Numbered from the stretch's first letter, positions 16,875-26,195 are shown. The stretch: DNA of 29,560 bases from JBFFSQ01 sp041572275 (GCA_041572275.1 JBFFSQ010000013.1:1-29560), one strand, 5' to 3'. Made by a program: numbers and translations. Notes: a model not told the origin generated them from the sequence alone.

Positions 16875-18911
16875 TCACGATTGTCCTACCCCTGACTCTG
16901 CAAGTAAACGCTTTAAATCATCCTCATTCAGAATCTTGACTCCCAGCTGTTCTGCCTTGGCTGCTTTTGATCCTGGACTATCGCCTACCACAACATAGTC
17001 AGTCTTTTTCGACACACTGCCCGTCACTTTTGCACCAGCTGCCTGTAAAGCCTGCTTGGCCTCATCTCGACTCATTTGACTCAAGGTGCCGGTAATCACA
17101 AATATCTGGCCTGCCAGCAACTGTTCACTTTCATCCTTCGGTTCAAGATTCGGCCAGTGAATACCGGCTTCACAAAGCTTGTTGACCACCTCGAGATTAT
17201 GCGTCTGGCGGAAGAAGCGCTCGATATGCGAAGCGACAATAGGCCCGACATCGGTAACAGTTTGTAACTGCTCGTTATCAGCCGCCATTAACGATTCCAG
17301 CGTTCCGAAGTGCTGAGCCAAACTTTGTGCCGTAGCTTCACCCACTTCGCGTATACCCAGGGCATAGATAAACCGATGCAAACTGGTCGACTTACTGGTT
17401 TCTAATGCGGCGACCAGATTCGTGGCTGACTTCTCACCCATTCGTTCAAGACCAACCAGCTGTTCAATGCTGAGACGATAAAGATCATCAACATGCTCAA
17501 TCAGTCCCTCATCCACTAACTGCTCAACCAGTTTATCTCCCAGTCCATCGATATCCATGGCCTTGCGTGAAGCGAAATGCTTAATCGATTCCTTACGCTG
17601 GGCCCGACAATACAGGCCCCCACTGCAACGAGCCACCGCTTCACCTTCTTCCTGTGTCACATCGGATCCACAGACCGGGCAATGTGTCGGCAACATGATT
17701 GGCTTTGCGCCATCATGACGGCTTCCGGGTACCACACGAACGACTTCAGGAATGACATCCCCGGCCCGACGTACGATGACCTGATCACCCACCCTGACAT
17801 CCTTACGTCGGACCTCATCCATATTATGCAAGGTCGCATTACTGACGGTGACACCACCGACAAATACGGGCTCCAGACGCGCCACCGGAGTCAGGGCGCC
17901 GGTACGTCCAACCTGAAACTCAACCGCATTTATACGAGTCATTTCTTCCTGGGCCGGAAACTTATGGGCTATGGCCCAACGCGGCGCCCGCGCCACAAAA
18001 CCCAGGGTCTTTTGCCAATCCAGTCGATTAACCTTGTAGACAATGCCATCGATTTCATAGGGCAAGGACGCTCGCTGCTCAGCCATTTGATTAAAATAGT
18101 CGATACAGCCTGTCACATCGGTCACGACTGTCCGCTCCTTACACAAGGGCAGCCCCCAGTCCTGCAGCCGATTCAGCAGTTCGCTATGCGTGTTAAAAGT
18201 GCTCAGGTCATCCATAGCACCCACCGCATAACAATACATCGCCAGGGGTCGACTGGCAGTCACTCTTGGATCAAGCTGGCGCAATGAACCTGCAGCAGCA
18301 TTACGGGGATTCGCAAACACCTTTTCGTCATTTTCACGCGCTTTCTGATTCAACGCCTCAAAACCCGCACTGGGCATAAACACTTCACCACGCACTTCCA
18401 GACGCGAAGGATAATCATCGCCTAACAGACGCAGCGGGACTGAATGCAAGGTACGAATATTCTGGGTAATATCCTCACCGGTAAAACCATCGCCCCGAGT
18501 GCCCGCCCTCACCAGTATGCCGTTTTCATACAACAGGCTAACCGCCAGACCATCGAGTTTAGGCTCAGCTGCAAACTCAATGGTCTCATCAGTATTCAGA
18601 CGCTGGCGAATGCGCTTATAGAAAGCCTTGAGTTCATCCTCATCGAACACATTATCCAGTGACAGCATGGGCACTTCATGTTTCACCTGGTCAAAGGCCT
18701 GCAGTGGCTGATCACCCACACGCTGGGTCGGGGAGTCAGTGGTAATCAGCTCAGGATATTGCGACTCGAGCTGCTGTAGCTGACGATACAGTCGGTCATA
18801 TTCGGCATCAGGAATTTCAGGATCATCAAGGACATAATACTGATAACTATGATGATTGAGCTGCTGGCGCAATTGATCGATTTGTTGGGCTGCCTGTGCT
18901 TTTGAAGACAT
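16875..18911 (-). CDS. ligA: NAD-dependent DNA ligase
   Basis: Seals nicks in replication and repair using NAD+. The 678-residue protein has the full bacterial architecture: Ia domain with YDRLYRQL, adenylation domain with nucleophile Lys118 (AEPKLDG), OB fold with GRTGALTPVARLEPV, a four-Cys zinc finger (CPVCGSDV ... ARCSGGLYC), HhH repeats (GREVGEATA-like block) and a C-terminal BRCT domain (FVITGTLSQMSRDEAK). E. coli LigA has 671 residues. It is the last gene of smc-zipA-ligA, 54 bp after zipA, an order conserved in gammaproteobacteria. No terminator is visible between its stop and the HD gene's stop, so the two convergent transcripts probably overlap. Confidence 0.98.
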   Translation of the reverse strand: MSSKAQAAQQIDQLRQQLNHHSYQYYVLDDPEIPDAEYDRLYRQLQQLESQYPELITTDSPTQRVGDQPLQAFDQVKHEVPMLSLDNVFDEDELKAFYKRIRQRLNTDETIEFAAEPKLDGLAVSLLYENGILVRAGTRGDGFTGEDITQNIRTLHSVPLRLLGDDYPSRLEVRGEVFMPSAGFEALNQKARENDEKVFANPRNAAAGSLRQLDPRVTASRPLAMYCYAVGAMDDLSTFNTHSELLNRLQDWGLPLCKERTVVTDVTGCIDYFNQMAEQRASLPYEIDGIVYKVNRLDWQKTLGFVARAPRWAIAHKFPAQEEMTRINAVEFQVGRTGALTPVARLEPVFVGGVTVSNATLHNMDEVRRKDVRVGDQVIVRRAGDVIPEVVRVVPGSRHDGAKPIMLPTHCPVCGSDVTQEEGEAVARCSGGLYCRAQRKESIKHFASRKAMDIDGLGDKLVEQLVDEGLIEHVDDLYRLSIEQLVGLERMGEKSATNLVAALETSKSTSLHRFIYALGIREVGEATAQSLAQHFGTLESLMAADNEQLQTVTDVGPIVASHIERFFRQTHNLEVVNKLCEAGIHWPNLEPKDESEQLLAGQIFVITGTLSQMSRDEAKQALQAAGAKVTGSVSKKTDYVVVGDSPGSKAAKAEQLGVKILNEDDLKRLLAESGVGQS

Positions 18912-18965
18912 CGAAAAACCTGAATATTTAAAATTGATTACGTGTTCAGAACTGAATTTAATCGA

Positions 18966-19832
18966 CTAATGCTTGCGTGCGTCTCTAATCTGTTTGGCTT
19001 TAGATCTCAAAGCTGCTGCCACACTTTCATTCAACAACTGACGGTTTTGATCACATATTTGCAGTGATAGCATGGTGGCCAGATTATGTGCACAGATCAG
19101 CATATCATCCAGCGCCCGTACCGGATCATCACACAAATCCAGTTGAATGAATAAGCTCATGCCCCGGGTCCGGTGTTCATGCATATTATCGATATCAAAA
19201 CTACCAGGATCTAGCATATCAGCCAGACTAAACAGAATCTTCTGCTGTTCATCTTTACGGTGAAAGATATTCATATCGCCATATTCCAGCGCACTGGCAT
19301 AAGTCGCACTTAAAATCTGTTCACCTTTAATGAATTCTCCCCGTTGCGCGACCAGATATAACACAATGACATCTGACACATCGATATCTTCTACTGGAGC
19401 AGTATTGTCCGCCTGGGCAATGTCTGTATCTGCCCCCTCAAGCTGCAGTTCACTATCCTCATCCAACGAATCAACAGCTGGCTCAGCAGATTCTTGACGT
19501 GTCAGTGGCTGCTCACTTTCAGTGTCATCTACAACCGGTTCTGGCTCATAGACTGAAGCAACATCAGGTTCGGGTTCACTTCGGGAAATTACAGACTCAG
19601 TGTCATCTGGACGCACAGAAGGTGCATCAGGCGTATCGGATGAAATCACGCGAACCGGACCGACTCCGTCTTTCCAGTCATCGTCAGATTCCTTGACTGT
19701 CAAAGGGGGGATATCTTCCACTGGCATATGCGAATAGTCATCAGACGCGCTCTTTTTTGAACGCCCCCACCAGTAAATACCCAGGATAAATACGGCGCCA
19801 ATCCCGAGTAAGATCCAGCGCAGTTCATCCAT
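18966..19832 (-). CDS. zipA: Cell-division protein ZipA
   Basis: Inner-membrane anchor for FtsZ at the division site. The 288 residues consist of an N-terminal membrane anchor at about 5-24 (WILLGIGAVFILGIYWWG), an acidic, Pro/Ser/Glu-rich linker to about residue 150, and the C-terminal FtsZ-binding domain (VIVLYLVAQRGEFIKGEQI, MNIFHRKDE, RGMSLFIQL). The N-out topology with a long charged linker is diagnostic. Its ATG overlaps the smc stop by 1 nt, so translation is probably coupled to smc. Confidence 0.96.
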   Translation of the reverse strand: MDELRWILLGIGAVFILGIYWWGRSKKSASDDYSHMPVEDIPPLTVKESDDDWKDGVGPVRVISSDTPDAPSVRPDDTESVISRSEPEPDVASVYEPEPVVDDTESEQPLTRQESAEPAVDSLDEDSELQLEGADTDIAQADNTAPVEDIDVSDVIVLYLVAQRGEFIKGEQILSATYASALEYGDMNIFHRKDEQQKILFSLADMLDPGSFDIDNMHEHRTRGMSLFIQLDLCDDPVRALDDMLICAHNLATMLSLQICDQNRQLLNESVAAALRSKAKQIRDARKH

Positions 19833-22800
19833 CAGGCAGTCGCCACCATTTTCGCTGCCTCCTGAACATCAACCGACACCAGACGTGAAACACCGGCTTC
19901 ACGCATGGTCACACCACTGAGCTGCTCAGACAGCTCCATCGTGGTCTTATTATGGGTAATGAAAATGAACTGTACGCGTTTGGACATATCACGCACCAGT
20001 TCGCAGAAACGACCAACATTGGCTTCATCCAGCGGCGCATCAACCTCATCGAGCATACAGAACGGTGCCGGATTCAGTTCAAAAATCGCAAATACCAGTG
20101 CCACTGCCGTCAATGCCTTTTCACCACCGGACATCAGATGAATATTGCTGATGCGTTTACCCGGTGGTCGTGCCATGACCATGACACCGGTATCCAGTAA
20201 ATCATCACCCGTCATTTCCAGATAGGCCTGACCGCCCCCGAACAGGCGAGGGAACATTTCCTGTAGACGGCTATTGACATGCTCATAGGTATCTTTGAAA
20301 CGTGTACGAGTTTCCCGATCGATCTTGGCAATGGCTTTTTCCAGGGTTTCCAGCGCTTCGGTCACATCGGCATGCTGAGAATCCAGATACTCTTTTCGTT
20401 TCTGCTGCTCTTTATACTCATCAATAGCGGCCAGGTTGATTGGCCCCAGACGTGCAATTTTCTGTGCAATATCATCCAGTTTACGTTGCCAGTCATCGAT
20501 ACGGGCGTGCTCGCCAATCGCTTCCAGCAGCTCGTCTGCCTGGTAATCAGTCTCATCGAGTTGCTCCTGCACCGTCTGACAACGCACCCTGACTTCCTGT
20601 GAATTAATCCGCGCCTGTTCCAGGCTAGATCGAATCATCTGTGACTTCTGTTCGAATTCACTGCGTTTCTGTTCCAGACTGCGCATGTCATTGTCGATAG
20701 CCTCTACCGTACGCCTTACCTCGGCTAGCTGCTCTTCTACTTCCAGACGTTGTGCCAGAAAACTTTCCAGTTCCTGCTGCATATTATCAACCGGCTCTTC
20801 GCCAGAGGCCAATACCCGCTGTAACTCACTGCGGCGTTGTTGCTGCTGCTCGAGTTGTTGTGACATGCGCTCAATATTCTGCTGCAGGCTACGTTTGGCT
20901 GTGCGTTTAGATTCAATGCGAATCGCCAGCTCATGCACGGCTTCACGTTCAGTCTGTGCCTTGCTACGTGCCTCATGCAAACGGGTTTGCAACACTTCAC
21001 GCTGACCGGTCAGGTCTTCACGTTCACGGGACAACACTTCAATCTGTGTCATCGCTTCATTACGCTTACGACGGGCAGTCTCCATGTCCGTCTCTTCGCG
21101 GGAAATCTGGCTTTGCAGCTCGGCAGACTCTTCCTGCAAATTCTGGTTGCGATTCATGATCTGTTCAAGACGCGACTGACGTGCGGTAATTTGTGCCTGA
21201 ATCTGAGCACATCGGCCATGGGCCTCGTTCAGTTCAGCCTGCCATTGCTCACGCTGTTGCTCACGATTCTGTAGATTAGCCCGACCATCCTGAATGCGTT
21301 GCTCGATTTCATCCGCCTGCATCTCCAGGCTTTCCAGGCTTTCAGACAGTTGCTTAATTTCCTGTTCACGGGCCAGTACACCGCTTTTCTCATCCTGGTC
21401 ACGAGCCACCCGTAGCCAGTTTTTCCCCAGCCAGATACCATCACGGGTAATGACTGATTCGGCTTCAGCGAGACCGGCACGCATAGCCAGTGCCTGGTTA
21501 AGATCATCCGCCGTACGCACGCCGTGCAACAGACCACCTAATGACCAGGGTGCTTGCACCTTATCACTTAAACTACCAGCCACTGTAGTGGTGGCATTTT
21601 CAACGGCAGTATCAAACAGGGTCAGACTACCCTGCTCTAAACTGCTCAGTGCCGAAGACAATGTATCCATGCCTTCAACGCAAATTGCTTCCAGGTAGTG
21701 GCCGAGGACGGTTTCCGTGGCTTTCTCCCAACCAGATTCGACCTGGATGTTTTCTGCCAGACGAGCATTATCAGTCAGCCCCTGATGCTCCAGCCAGCCA
21801 CCTATAGCTTTCTCTTTTTTACCCAGTGCCGCCTGCTGCAAAGCTTCCAGCGAAGCAAGACGACCGCGGCCATCATGTAACTGACGCTGCATGGCATCCT
21901 GTTCATGATTCAGCTGATTATTCTGTTCACGATCACGATTGATCGCCTCCAGCACTTCAGCAACACGCTCTTCCAGCTCGGCCTTTTGCATCTCGGCCTG
22001 CTCACCCTGCTCACGCAACTGTTCCAGTTCGATTTCCATTTCATCGCCGGTCAGTTTCTGCTTTTCTTCATTAATACGTTCAAGACGTTGCTGCAACTGG
22101 CCAATATGGCGTTCCAGCTGTTCCATTCGGGTGCGTTCTACCTGAGCTTCCTGTGAAGGCTCTGCCGCGCGTCGGTTGTAATCTTCCCAGGCACTTTGCC
22201 ATTCGTGCATGGCCTGCTCAGCTTCCTGCTGCGCCTCATTGGTAATGTGTTGAGCTTCTCGCTGCATTTCCAGCTGCGGTTCACTTTCTTCCAGCACAAG
22301 GGTAATTTCTTCGAGCTGCTCGCGATCATTACCCAAAGTAATTTCCGCTTCTTCCAGGGCGGCCTCCAGCTCACGTAAATCATTTTGCTGACGCTGGAAC
22401 ATTTCCTTCTGATGCTGAATCGACTGCTCCAGACGTGAGATTTCAGAACCCAACTTGTAGTAACGACCCTGTACTGAATTTAATGACTCAGTCGCCTCGG
22501 TGCGTTGCTCACGCTGTTTCTCCAGCTCGGCTTCAACGTTGCGCTGTTCAGCAATGCTTTCCTCAAGATGGGTCTGCTGCTCGCTGATCGCCTGCTCACG
22601 ATTGCTCATTTCCTTATTCAGTTCACGCCAACGCAAAGCCAGATGCTCAGCTTTGAACTGACGCTCGGACTGCTTGAATTCTTTATAACGTTCGGCCGTG
22701 CGCGACTGACGCTGCAAGTGGGACAGTTGTTTATCCACTTCTTCACGCAGGTCATCCAGACGATCCAGATTTTCGCGGGTATGGCGAATGCGAGTTTCAG

Positions 22801-23338
22801 TTTCTCGACGGCGTTCTTTGTATTTTGAAATGCCCGCAGCCTCTTCCAGAAACACACGCAGTTCTTCCGGTTTAGCCTCGATCAGGCGTGAAATCATGCC
22901 CTGTTCAATGATGGCATAACTACGTGGACCCAGACCGGTGCCAAGGAACAAATCGGCAATATCACGACGACGGCACTTGGTGCCATTAAGGAAATATTTC
23001 GACTGGCCATCACGACTGACCATGCGTTTGGCAGAAATTTCGTTATATTGTGCATAGGGGCCTTCCAGCTTGCCCTCACTATTATCAAATACCAGCTCAA
23101 CTGAGGCCTGCCCCACCGGCTTGCGTGAAGACGAACCACTGAAGATGACATCATCCATGGACTGACCACGTAAATGCTTGGCTGATGACTCCCCCATTAC
23201 CCAGCGTACTGCATCAATGGTATTGGATTTACCACAGCCATTAGGGCCCACGATGCCGGTCAGATTACTTGGAAAATTGATGGTGGTTGGGTCAACAAAT
23301 GATTTAAAGCCCGCCAGCTTGATTTTACTCAGTCGCAT
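19832..23338 (-). CDS. smc: Chromosome segregation ATPase SMC
   Basis: Condensin subunit of 1168 residues. Walker A GPNGCGKSN lies at residues 31-39; long coiled coils rich in Glu/Gln/Arg flank a hinge at about 505-655 (IGGWLEHQG); the C-terminal head has the signature LMSGGEKALTAV and Walker B CMLDEVDAPLDEAN. It is a true SMC, not MukB, which has a different head sequence and a mukBEF context. The kleisin and WHD partners ScpA/ScpB are not in the window. It is the first gene of smc-zipA-ligA and is divergent from queF. Confidence 0.98.
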   Translation of the reverse strand: MRLSKIKLAGFKSFVDPTTINFPSNLTGIVGPNGCGKSNTIDAVRWVMGESSAKHLRGQSMDDVIFSGSSSRKPVGQASVELVFDNSEGKLEGPYAQYNEISAKRMVSRDGQSKYFLNGTKCRRRDIADLFLGTGLGPRSYAIIEQGMISRLIEAKPEELRVFLEEAAGISKYKERRRETETRIRHTRENLDRLDDLREEVDKQLSHLQRQSRTAERYKEFKQSERQFKAEHLALRWRELNKEMSNREQAISEQQTHLEESIAEQRNVEAELEKQREQRTEATESLNSVQGRYYKLGSEISRLEQSIQHQKEMFQRQQNDLRELEAALEEAEITLGNDREQLEEITLVLEESEPQLEMQREAQHITNEAQQEAEQAMHEWQSAWEDYNRRAAEPSQEAQVERTRMEQLERHIGQLQQRLERINEEKQKLTGDEMEIELEQLREQGEQAEMQKAELEERVAEVLEAINRDREQNNQLNHEQDAMQRQLHDGRGRLASLEALQQAALGKKEKAIGGWLEHQGLTDNARLAENIQVESGWEKATETVLGHYLEAICVEGMDTLSSALSSLEQGSLTLFDTAVENATTTVAGSLSDKVQAPWSLGGLLHGVRTADDLNQALAMRAGLAEAESVITRDGIWLGKNWLRVARDQDEKSGVLAREQEIKQLSESLESLEMQADEIEQRIQDGRANLQNREQQREQWQAELNEAHGRCAQIQAQITARQSRLEQIMNRNQNLQEESAELQSQISREETDMETARRKRNEAMTQIEVLSREREDLTGQREVLQTRLHEARSKAQTEREAVHELAIRIESKRTAKRSLQQNIERMSQQLEQQQQRRSELQRVLASGEEPVDNMQQELESFLAQRLEVEEQLAEVRRTVEAIDNDMRSLEQKRSEFEQKSQMIRSSLEQARINSQEVRVRCQTVQEQLDETDYQADELLEAIGEHARIDDWQRKLDDIAQKIARLGPINLAAIDEYKEQQKRKEYLDSQHADVTEALETLEKAIAKIDRETRTRFKDTYEHVNSRLQEMFPRLFGGGQAYLEMTGDDLLDTGVMVMARPPGKRISNIHLMSGGEKALTAVALVFAIFELNPAPFCMLDEVDAPLDEANVGRFCELVRDMSKRVQFIFITHNKTTMELSEQLSGVTMREAGVSRLVSVDVQEAAKMVATA

Positions 23339-23395
23339 TGAGGTTGAGTCCTGCTTCCTTTGGTATTTTTGAAATTGTATTTTTTAAAGCGGCCT

Positions 23396-23419
23396 AGTAT
23401 AGCAATTTCGCGCTATAAT
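23396..23419. promoter_or_regulatory. Overlapping divergent -10 elements for queF (+) and smc (-)
   Basis: In the 155-bp smc/queF spacer a perfect TATAAT lies at 23414-23419 on the + strand, and AGTATA at 23396-23401 reads TATACT on the - strand, with good -10 elements only 12 bp apart. Neither has a convincing -35 at 17 bp. No preQ1-riboswitch fold was recognised between here and the queF start. Confidence 0.5.
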
Positions 23420-23493
23420 GCCGCGCAATTTCACATATTGTTTTAATTAAATCGTCACAAGCTGATAAGCTTTTGAATTTAAAGAGGTTTACT

Positions 23494-23883
23494 ATGTCGA
23501 CTCAGCCCAGCAAGGCCCTCGAAACTTTCGACAATCCACGTCCTGAACGCGACTACACGATTCGTATCAGCACACCTGAATTTACCTGTCTGTGCCCGAA
23601 AACCGGTCAGCCTGACTTCGCCACCATCGACCTGGAATACATTGCTGATCAGAAGTGTGTCGAGCTGAAATCGTACAAACTGTACATCTGGTCATTCCGC
23701 GATGAAGGCGCCTTTCACGAAGATGTTACCAACCAGATCCTCAGCGACCTGGTCGCCGCCTGTGAACCCCGTTTCATGCGTATTACCGCCGAATTCAACG
23801 TCCGCGGTGGCGTCTATACCACCGTGGTCGCCGAGCATCGTGCACCAGGCTGGGTAGCACCTGAACTGGTCACACTGCCTTAA
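23494..23883 (+). CDS. queF: NADPH-dependent 7-cyano-7-deazaguanine reductase
   Basis: Reduces preQ0 to preQ1 in queuosine synthesis. This is the short, unimodular QueF (129 residues). The catalytic block TCLCPKTGQPDFA gives nucleophile Cys34 and Asp41; the QueF motif ELKSYKLYIWSFRDEGAFHE follows, with Glu57 and the substrate-binding HE pair at 75-76. The start is ATG 23494, with AAAGAGG at 23481-23487 as Shine-Dalgarno; the TTG at 23473 lies upstream of that site and is unlikely. E. coli has the long bimodular QueF, so this short type is a useful taxonomic marker. Other queuosine genes are not adjacent. Confidence 0.96.
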   Translation: MSTQPSKALETFDNPRPERDYTIRISTPEFTCLCPKTGQPDFATIDLEYIADQKCVELKSYKLYIWSFRDEGAFHEDVTNQILSDLVAACEPRFMRITAEFNVRGGVYTTVVAEHRAPGWVAPELVTLP

Positions 23884-23892
23884 AGCCTCTCC

Positions 23893-23932
23893 CAGACGTC
23901 AGCCGGCAGGTCATGCCTGCAACTGGCGTCTG
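23893..23932 (+). repeat. Long imperfect hairpin between queF and the sugar-kinase gene
   Basis: CAGACG (23893-23898) pairs with CGTCTG (23927-23932), and the stem continues with CAG/CTG and GCAGG/CCTGC, with a small internal mismatch and a loop at about 23911-23915. No T-run follows, so it is not a standard intrinsic terminator. It may be a processing or attenuation structure, or a REP-like element. An in-frame ATG at 23913 falls in its loop, which argues against that start for the kinase. Confidence 0.55.
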
Positions 23933-23945
23933 CATGACAACCATC

Positions 23946-25229
23946 ATGAAACACATCTACGTTGGTATCGATCTAGGCACATCAGGCTGTCGCGCTTGCG
24001 CGATTGATGCTTCGGCTAACATCCTGGCGTTATGTACACAACCCATGGCGGCCCCGATCACTAACCACCATGACGTCGAACAGCACGCCGAACTCTGGTG
24101 GCAGGCGGTGAGTGCCGTACTGGATCAGCTATTCATCACGATTAATCCACAACAGGTGAAAGCCATCTCCATTGATGGCACCTCGGGTACTGTACTGGCG
24201 ACCGATGCAGAGGGTACACCCCTGGCGCCGGCGCTGATGTACAACGACAGTCGCTGTAGTGAAGAAGCCCGCACCCTGGAACAGTATGCAGACGAAAACT
24301 CAGCCGCCCACGGCGCCAGTTCCGGGTTGGCCAAATGCCTGTATTTACAACGCCAGTATCCTCACGCCACTCATCTACTGCATCAGGCCGACTGGATTGC
24401 CGGCCAGTTTTCAGGTCGCTTCGATATCACCGATGAAAATAATGCCCTCAAAACCGGCTACGACCCACAACGTGGTGAATGGCCCGACTGGCTCGATCAA
24501 CTCAAACTCAAGCGTAGCTTACTACCCAAAGTGGTCGCGCCAGGGAGCATTACAGCGACAGTTGAAGCCACTGCCTGTCGCCGCTTTAACCTGGCCGATG
24601 ACTGTAAACTGGTAGCCGGCACCACTGACAGTATCGCCGCCTTTATCGCTACCGGCGTCAGCCGTCCCGGCGAAGCCGTCACCTCGCTGGGTAGCACGCT
24701 GGTATTAAAAATCATTTCAGAACAGCCGGTTTTTTCCGCTAAATATGGAATCTATAGTCACAAGCTGGGCCATCACTGGCTGGCCGGTGGCGCCTCCAAT
24801 AGCGGTGGCGCGGTGCTGAAACAGTTTTTCAACCAGGCACAGCTCGACCAGATGACGCCACTGCTGGAGCCAGAAAAAGCCACCGGTCTGTACTATTACC
24901 CGCTGTCTCAACCGGGTGAACGCTTCCCGCACAACAATCCGGAACAACAGCCGCAACTCTCACCGCGACCCACAGACGATGTTCAGTTTTTCCAGGGCAT
25001 ACTCGAAGGTATCAGCCGAATCGAACATGAGGGCTACCAGAAGCTGAGGGAACTGGGCGCCAACGCACCGGTCTCTATCACCACCTGTGGTGGCGGTAGC
25101 CATAACCCTGCCTGGACAGCAATTCGCAGCCACATGACTGGCGTTCCAGTTTATACTGCGCAGCACACAGAAGCCTGTTATGGCAGCGCACTGCTGGCCA
25201 GGCAGGGATTTGAAAACACGCTCAAATAG
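23946..25229 (+). CDS. FGGY-family sugar kinase, D-ribulose kinase-like (SePSK/AtXK-1 type)
   Basis: A 427-residue ATP-dependent sugar kinase. Motifs: IYVGIDLGTSG phosphate loop with Asp9; AISIDGTSGTVLATD; ALMYNDSRC; GTTDSIAAF with catalytic-base Asp228; EAVTSLGSTLVLK; GGASNSGGAV; and the adenosine motif TTCGGGSHNPAW. From memory, the YSHKLG, GGASN and PGERFP segments strongly resemble the Synechococcus sugar kinase SePSK and plant XK-1, reported as D-ribulose kinases, more than xylulokinase XylB. The expected product is D-ribulose 5-phosphate. I start at ATG 23946, right before the first strand; ATG 23913 and 23934 are in frame, but the former lies within the hairpin. cysZ follows after 18 bp and probably shares the transcript. 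Confidence 0.87.
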   Translation: MKHIYVGIDLGTSGCRACAIDASANILALCTQPMAAPITNHHDVEQHAELWWQAVSAVLDQLFITINPQQVKAISIDGTSGTVLATDAEGTPLAPALMYNDSRCSEEARTLEQYADENSAAHGASSGLAKCLYLQRQYPHATHLLHQADWIAGQFSGRFDITDENNALKTGYDPQRGEWPDWLDQLKLKRSLLPKVVAPGSITATVEATACRRFNLADDCKLVAGTTDSIAAFIATGVSRPGEAVTSLGSTLVLKIISEQPVFSAKYGIYSHKLGHHWLAGGASNSGGAVLKQFFNQAQLDQMTPLLEPEKATGLYYYPLSQPGERFPHNNPEQQPQLSPRPTDDVQFFQGILEGISRIEHEGYQKLRELGANAPVSITTCGGGSHNPAWTAIRSHMTGVPVYTAQHTEACYGSALLARQGFENTLK

Positions 25230-25247
25230 AATTACCAGGATATTGCT

Positions 25248-25985
25248 ATGTTGAATCTGTTCAAAGGATTTGCCTATTCCCTCAAAGGATTAAGCCTGAT
25301 CAGCCAACCCGGTCTGCGCCGGTTTGTGATTGTGCCCTTAACGATCAATATTACCCTGTTCAGTGTCGCCATCTATTTCCTGATCCGTTTATTTGATCAA
25401 TGGATGACATCATTATTTAACAGTTTTCCCAGCTGGTTAAGCTGGCTGGTCGATGGCCTGAGCTGGTTACTCTGGCCCCTGTTTGCCATCATGATTTTCT
25501 TTCTGGTGTTCTACAGCTTCACGTTTCTGGCCAACATACTAGCAGCGCCTTTTAACAGCCTGCTCGCCGAAAAAACCGAAATGCTATTACGTGGAGAAAG
25601 CCTGAAAGAATCACCATCATTTCCAGCCTGGCAGACCATCAAAAAATCCCTGGGCTCCGAGATGGGCAAATTGTTATACCTGTTGAAATGGTCTGTGCTG
25701 ATCCTGATTATTTCATTTATTCCAGTGATCAATATCATCGCGCCGCCATTATGGCTGGTATTCGGCGCCTGGATGCTGGCACTGGAATATATTGATTACC
25801 CAATGAGTAACCACGGCCACTATTTCAAAGAAATCAATCAACAGGCAGTATCACAAAAATTCCTGTCACTGGGCTTTGGTTCCGGTGTCTTCCTGCTCAC
25901 CAGCATTCCCGTTATCAATTTCCTGGCCATGCCAGCGGGTGTGGCGGGTGCAGCCTATCTCTGGGTCAAACAAGGAGACCAGTAA
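25248..25985 (+). CDS. cysZ: CysZ-type inner-membrane sulfate permease (EI24/DUF540 family)
   Basis: A 245-residue membrane protein of the CysZ family, which in E. coli mediates sulfate uptake for cysteine synthesis. The N-terminus (LFKGFAYSLKGLSLISQPGL) and the RRFVIVPLTIN motif are characteristic. Hydrophobic segments lie at about 26-47, 60-95, 145-180 and 205-235, and the conserved LAAPFNSLLAEKTE loop follows the second one. It is sandwiched between the sugar kinase and slyX with 18 and 3 bp gaps, so it is probably part of that operon. No cysteine regulator site (CysB) was recognised. Confidence 0.93.
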   Translation: MLNLFKGFAYSLKGLSLISQPGLRRFVIVPLTINITLFSVAIYFLIRLFDQWMTSLFNSFPSWLSWLVDGLSWLLWPLFAIMIFFLVFYSFTFLANILAAPFNSLLAEKTEMLLRGESLKESPSFPAWQTIKKSLGSEMGKLLYLLKWSVLILIISFIPVINIIAPPLWLVFGAWMLALEYIDYPMSNHGHYFKEINQQAVSQKFLSLGFGSGVFLLTSIPVINFLAMPAGVAGAAYLWVKQGDQ

Positions 25986-25988
25986 ACA

Positions 25989-26195
25989 ATGGAAGAAGAA
26001 CGCTTAATCGATATTGAAATTCGTCTGACTCACCAGGAAGACCACCTGGAACAACTGGACAAAGTCATCGTGCAACAACAGAATACCATCGACGAACTGA
26101 TACGGCATATTGAACTGCTCAACCGCAAACTGAAATCGGTAGCCGAAGACCACATCAAAAAACCGGAAGAAGAAGTCCCACCACCGCATTATTAA
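25989..26195 (+). CDS. slyX: SlyX family protein
   Basis: Small 68-residue protein with a single amphipathic coiled coil (about 5-52) and a proline-rich tail ending PPPHY, as in other SlyX proteins. The molecular role is unknown. AAGGAG just upstream serves as Shine-Dalgarno, and the ATG lies 3 nt after the cysZ stop. It is the last gene of the queF-side + strand cluster. Confidence 0.92.
   Translation: MEEERLIDIEIRLTHQEDHLEQLDKVIVQQQNTIDELIRHIELLNRKLKSVAEDHIKKPEEEVPPPHY

Noticed and set aside
19832..23338. MukB instead of SMC
   Set aside because: Head motifs and the smc-zipA-ligA context are of SMC type; no mukE/mukF neighbours.
23339..23493. preQ1 riboswitch upstream of queF
   Set aside because: No recognisable preQ1-I or -II core; the spacer is explained by divergent -10 elements and a plain Shine-Dalgarno.
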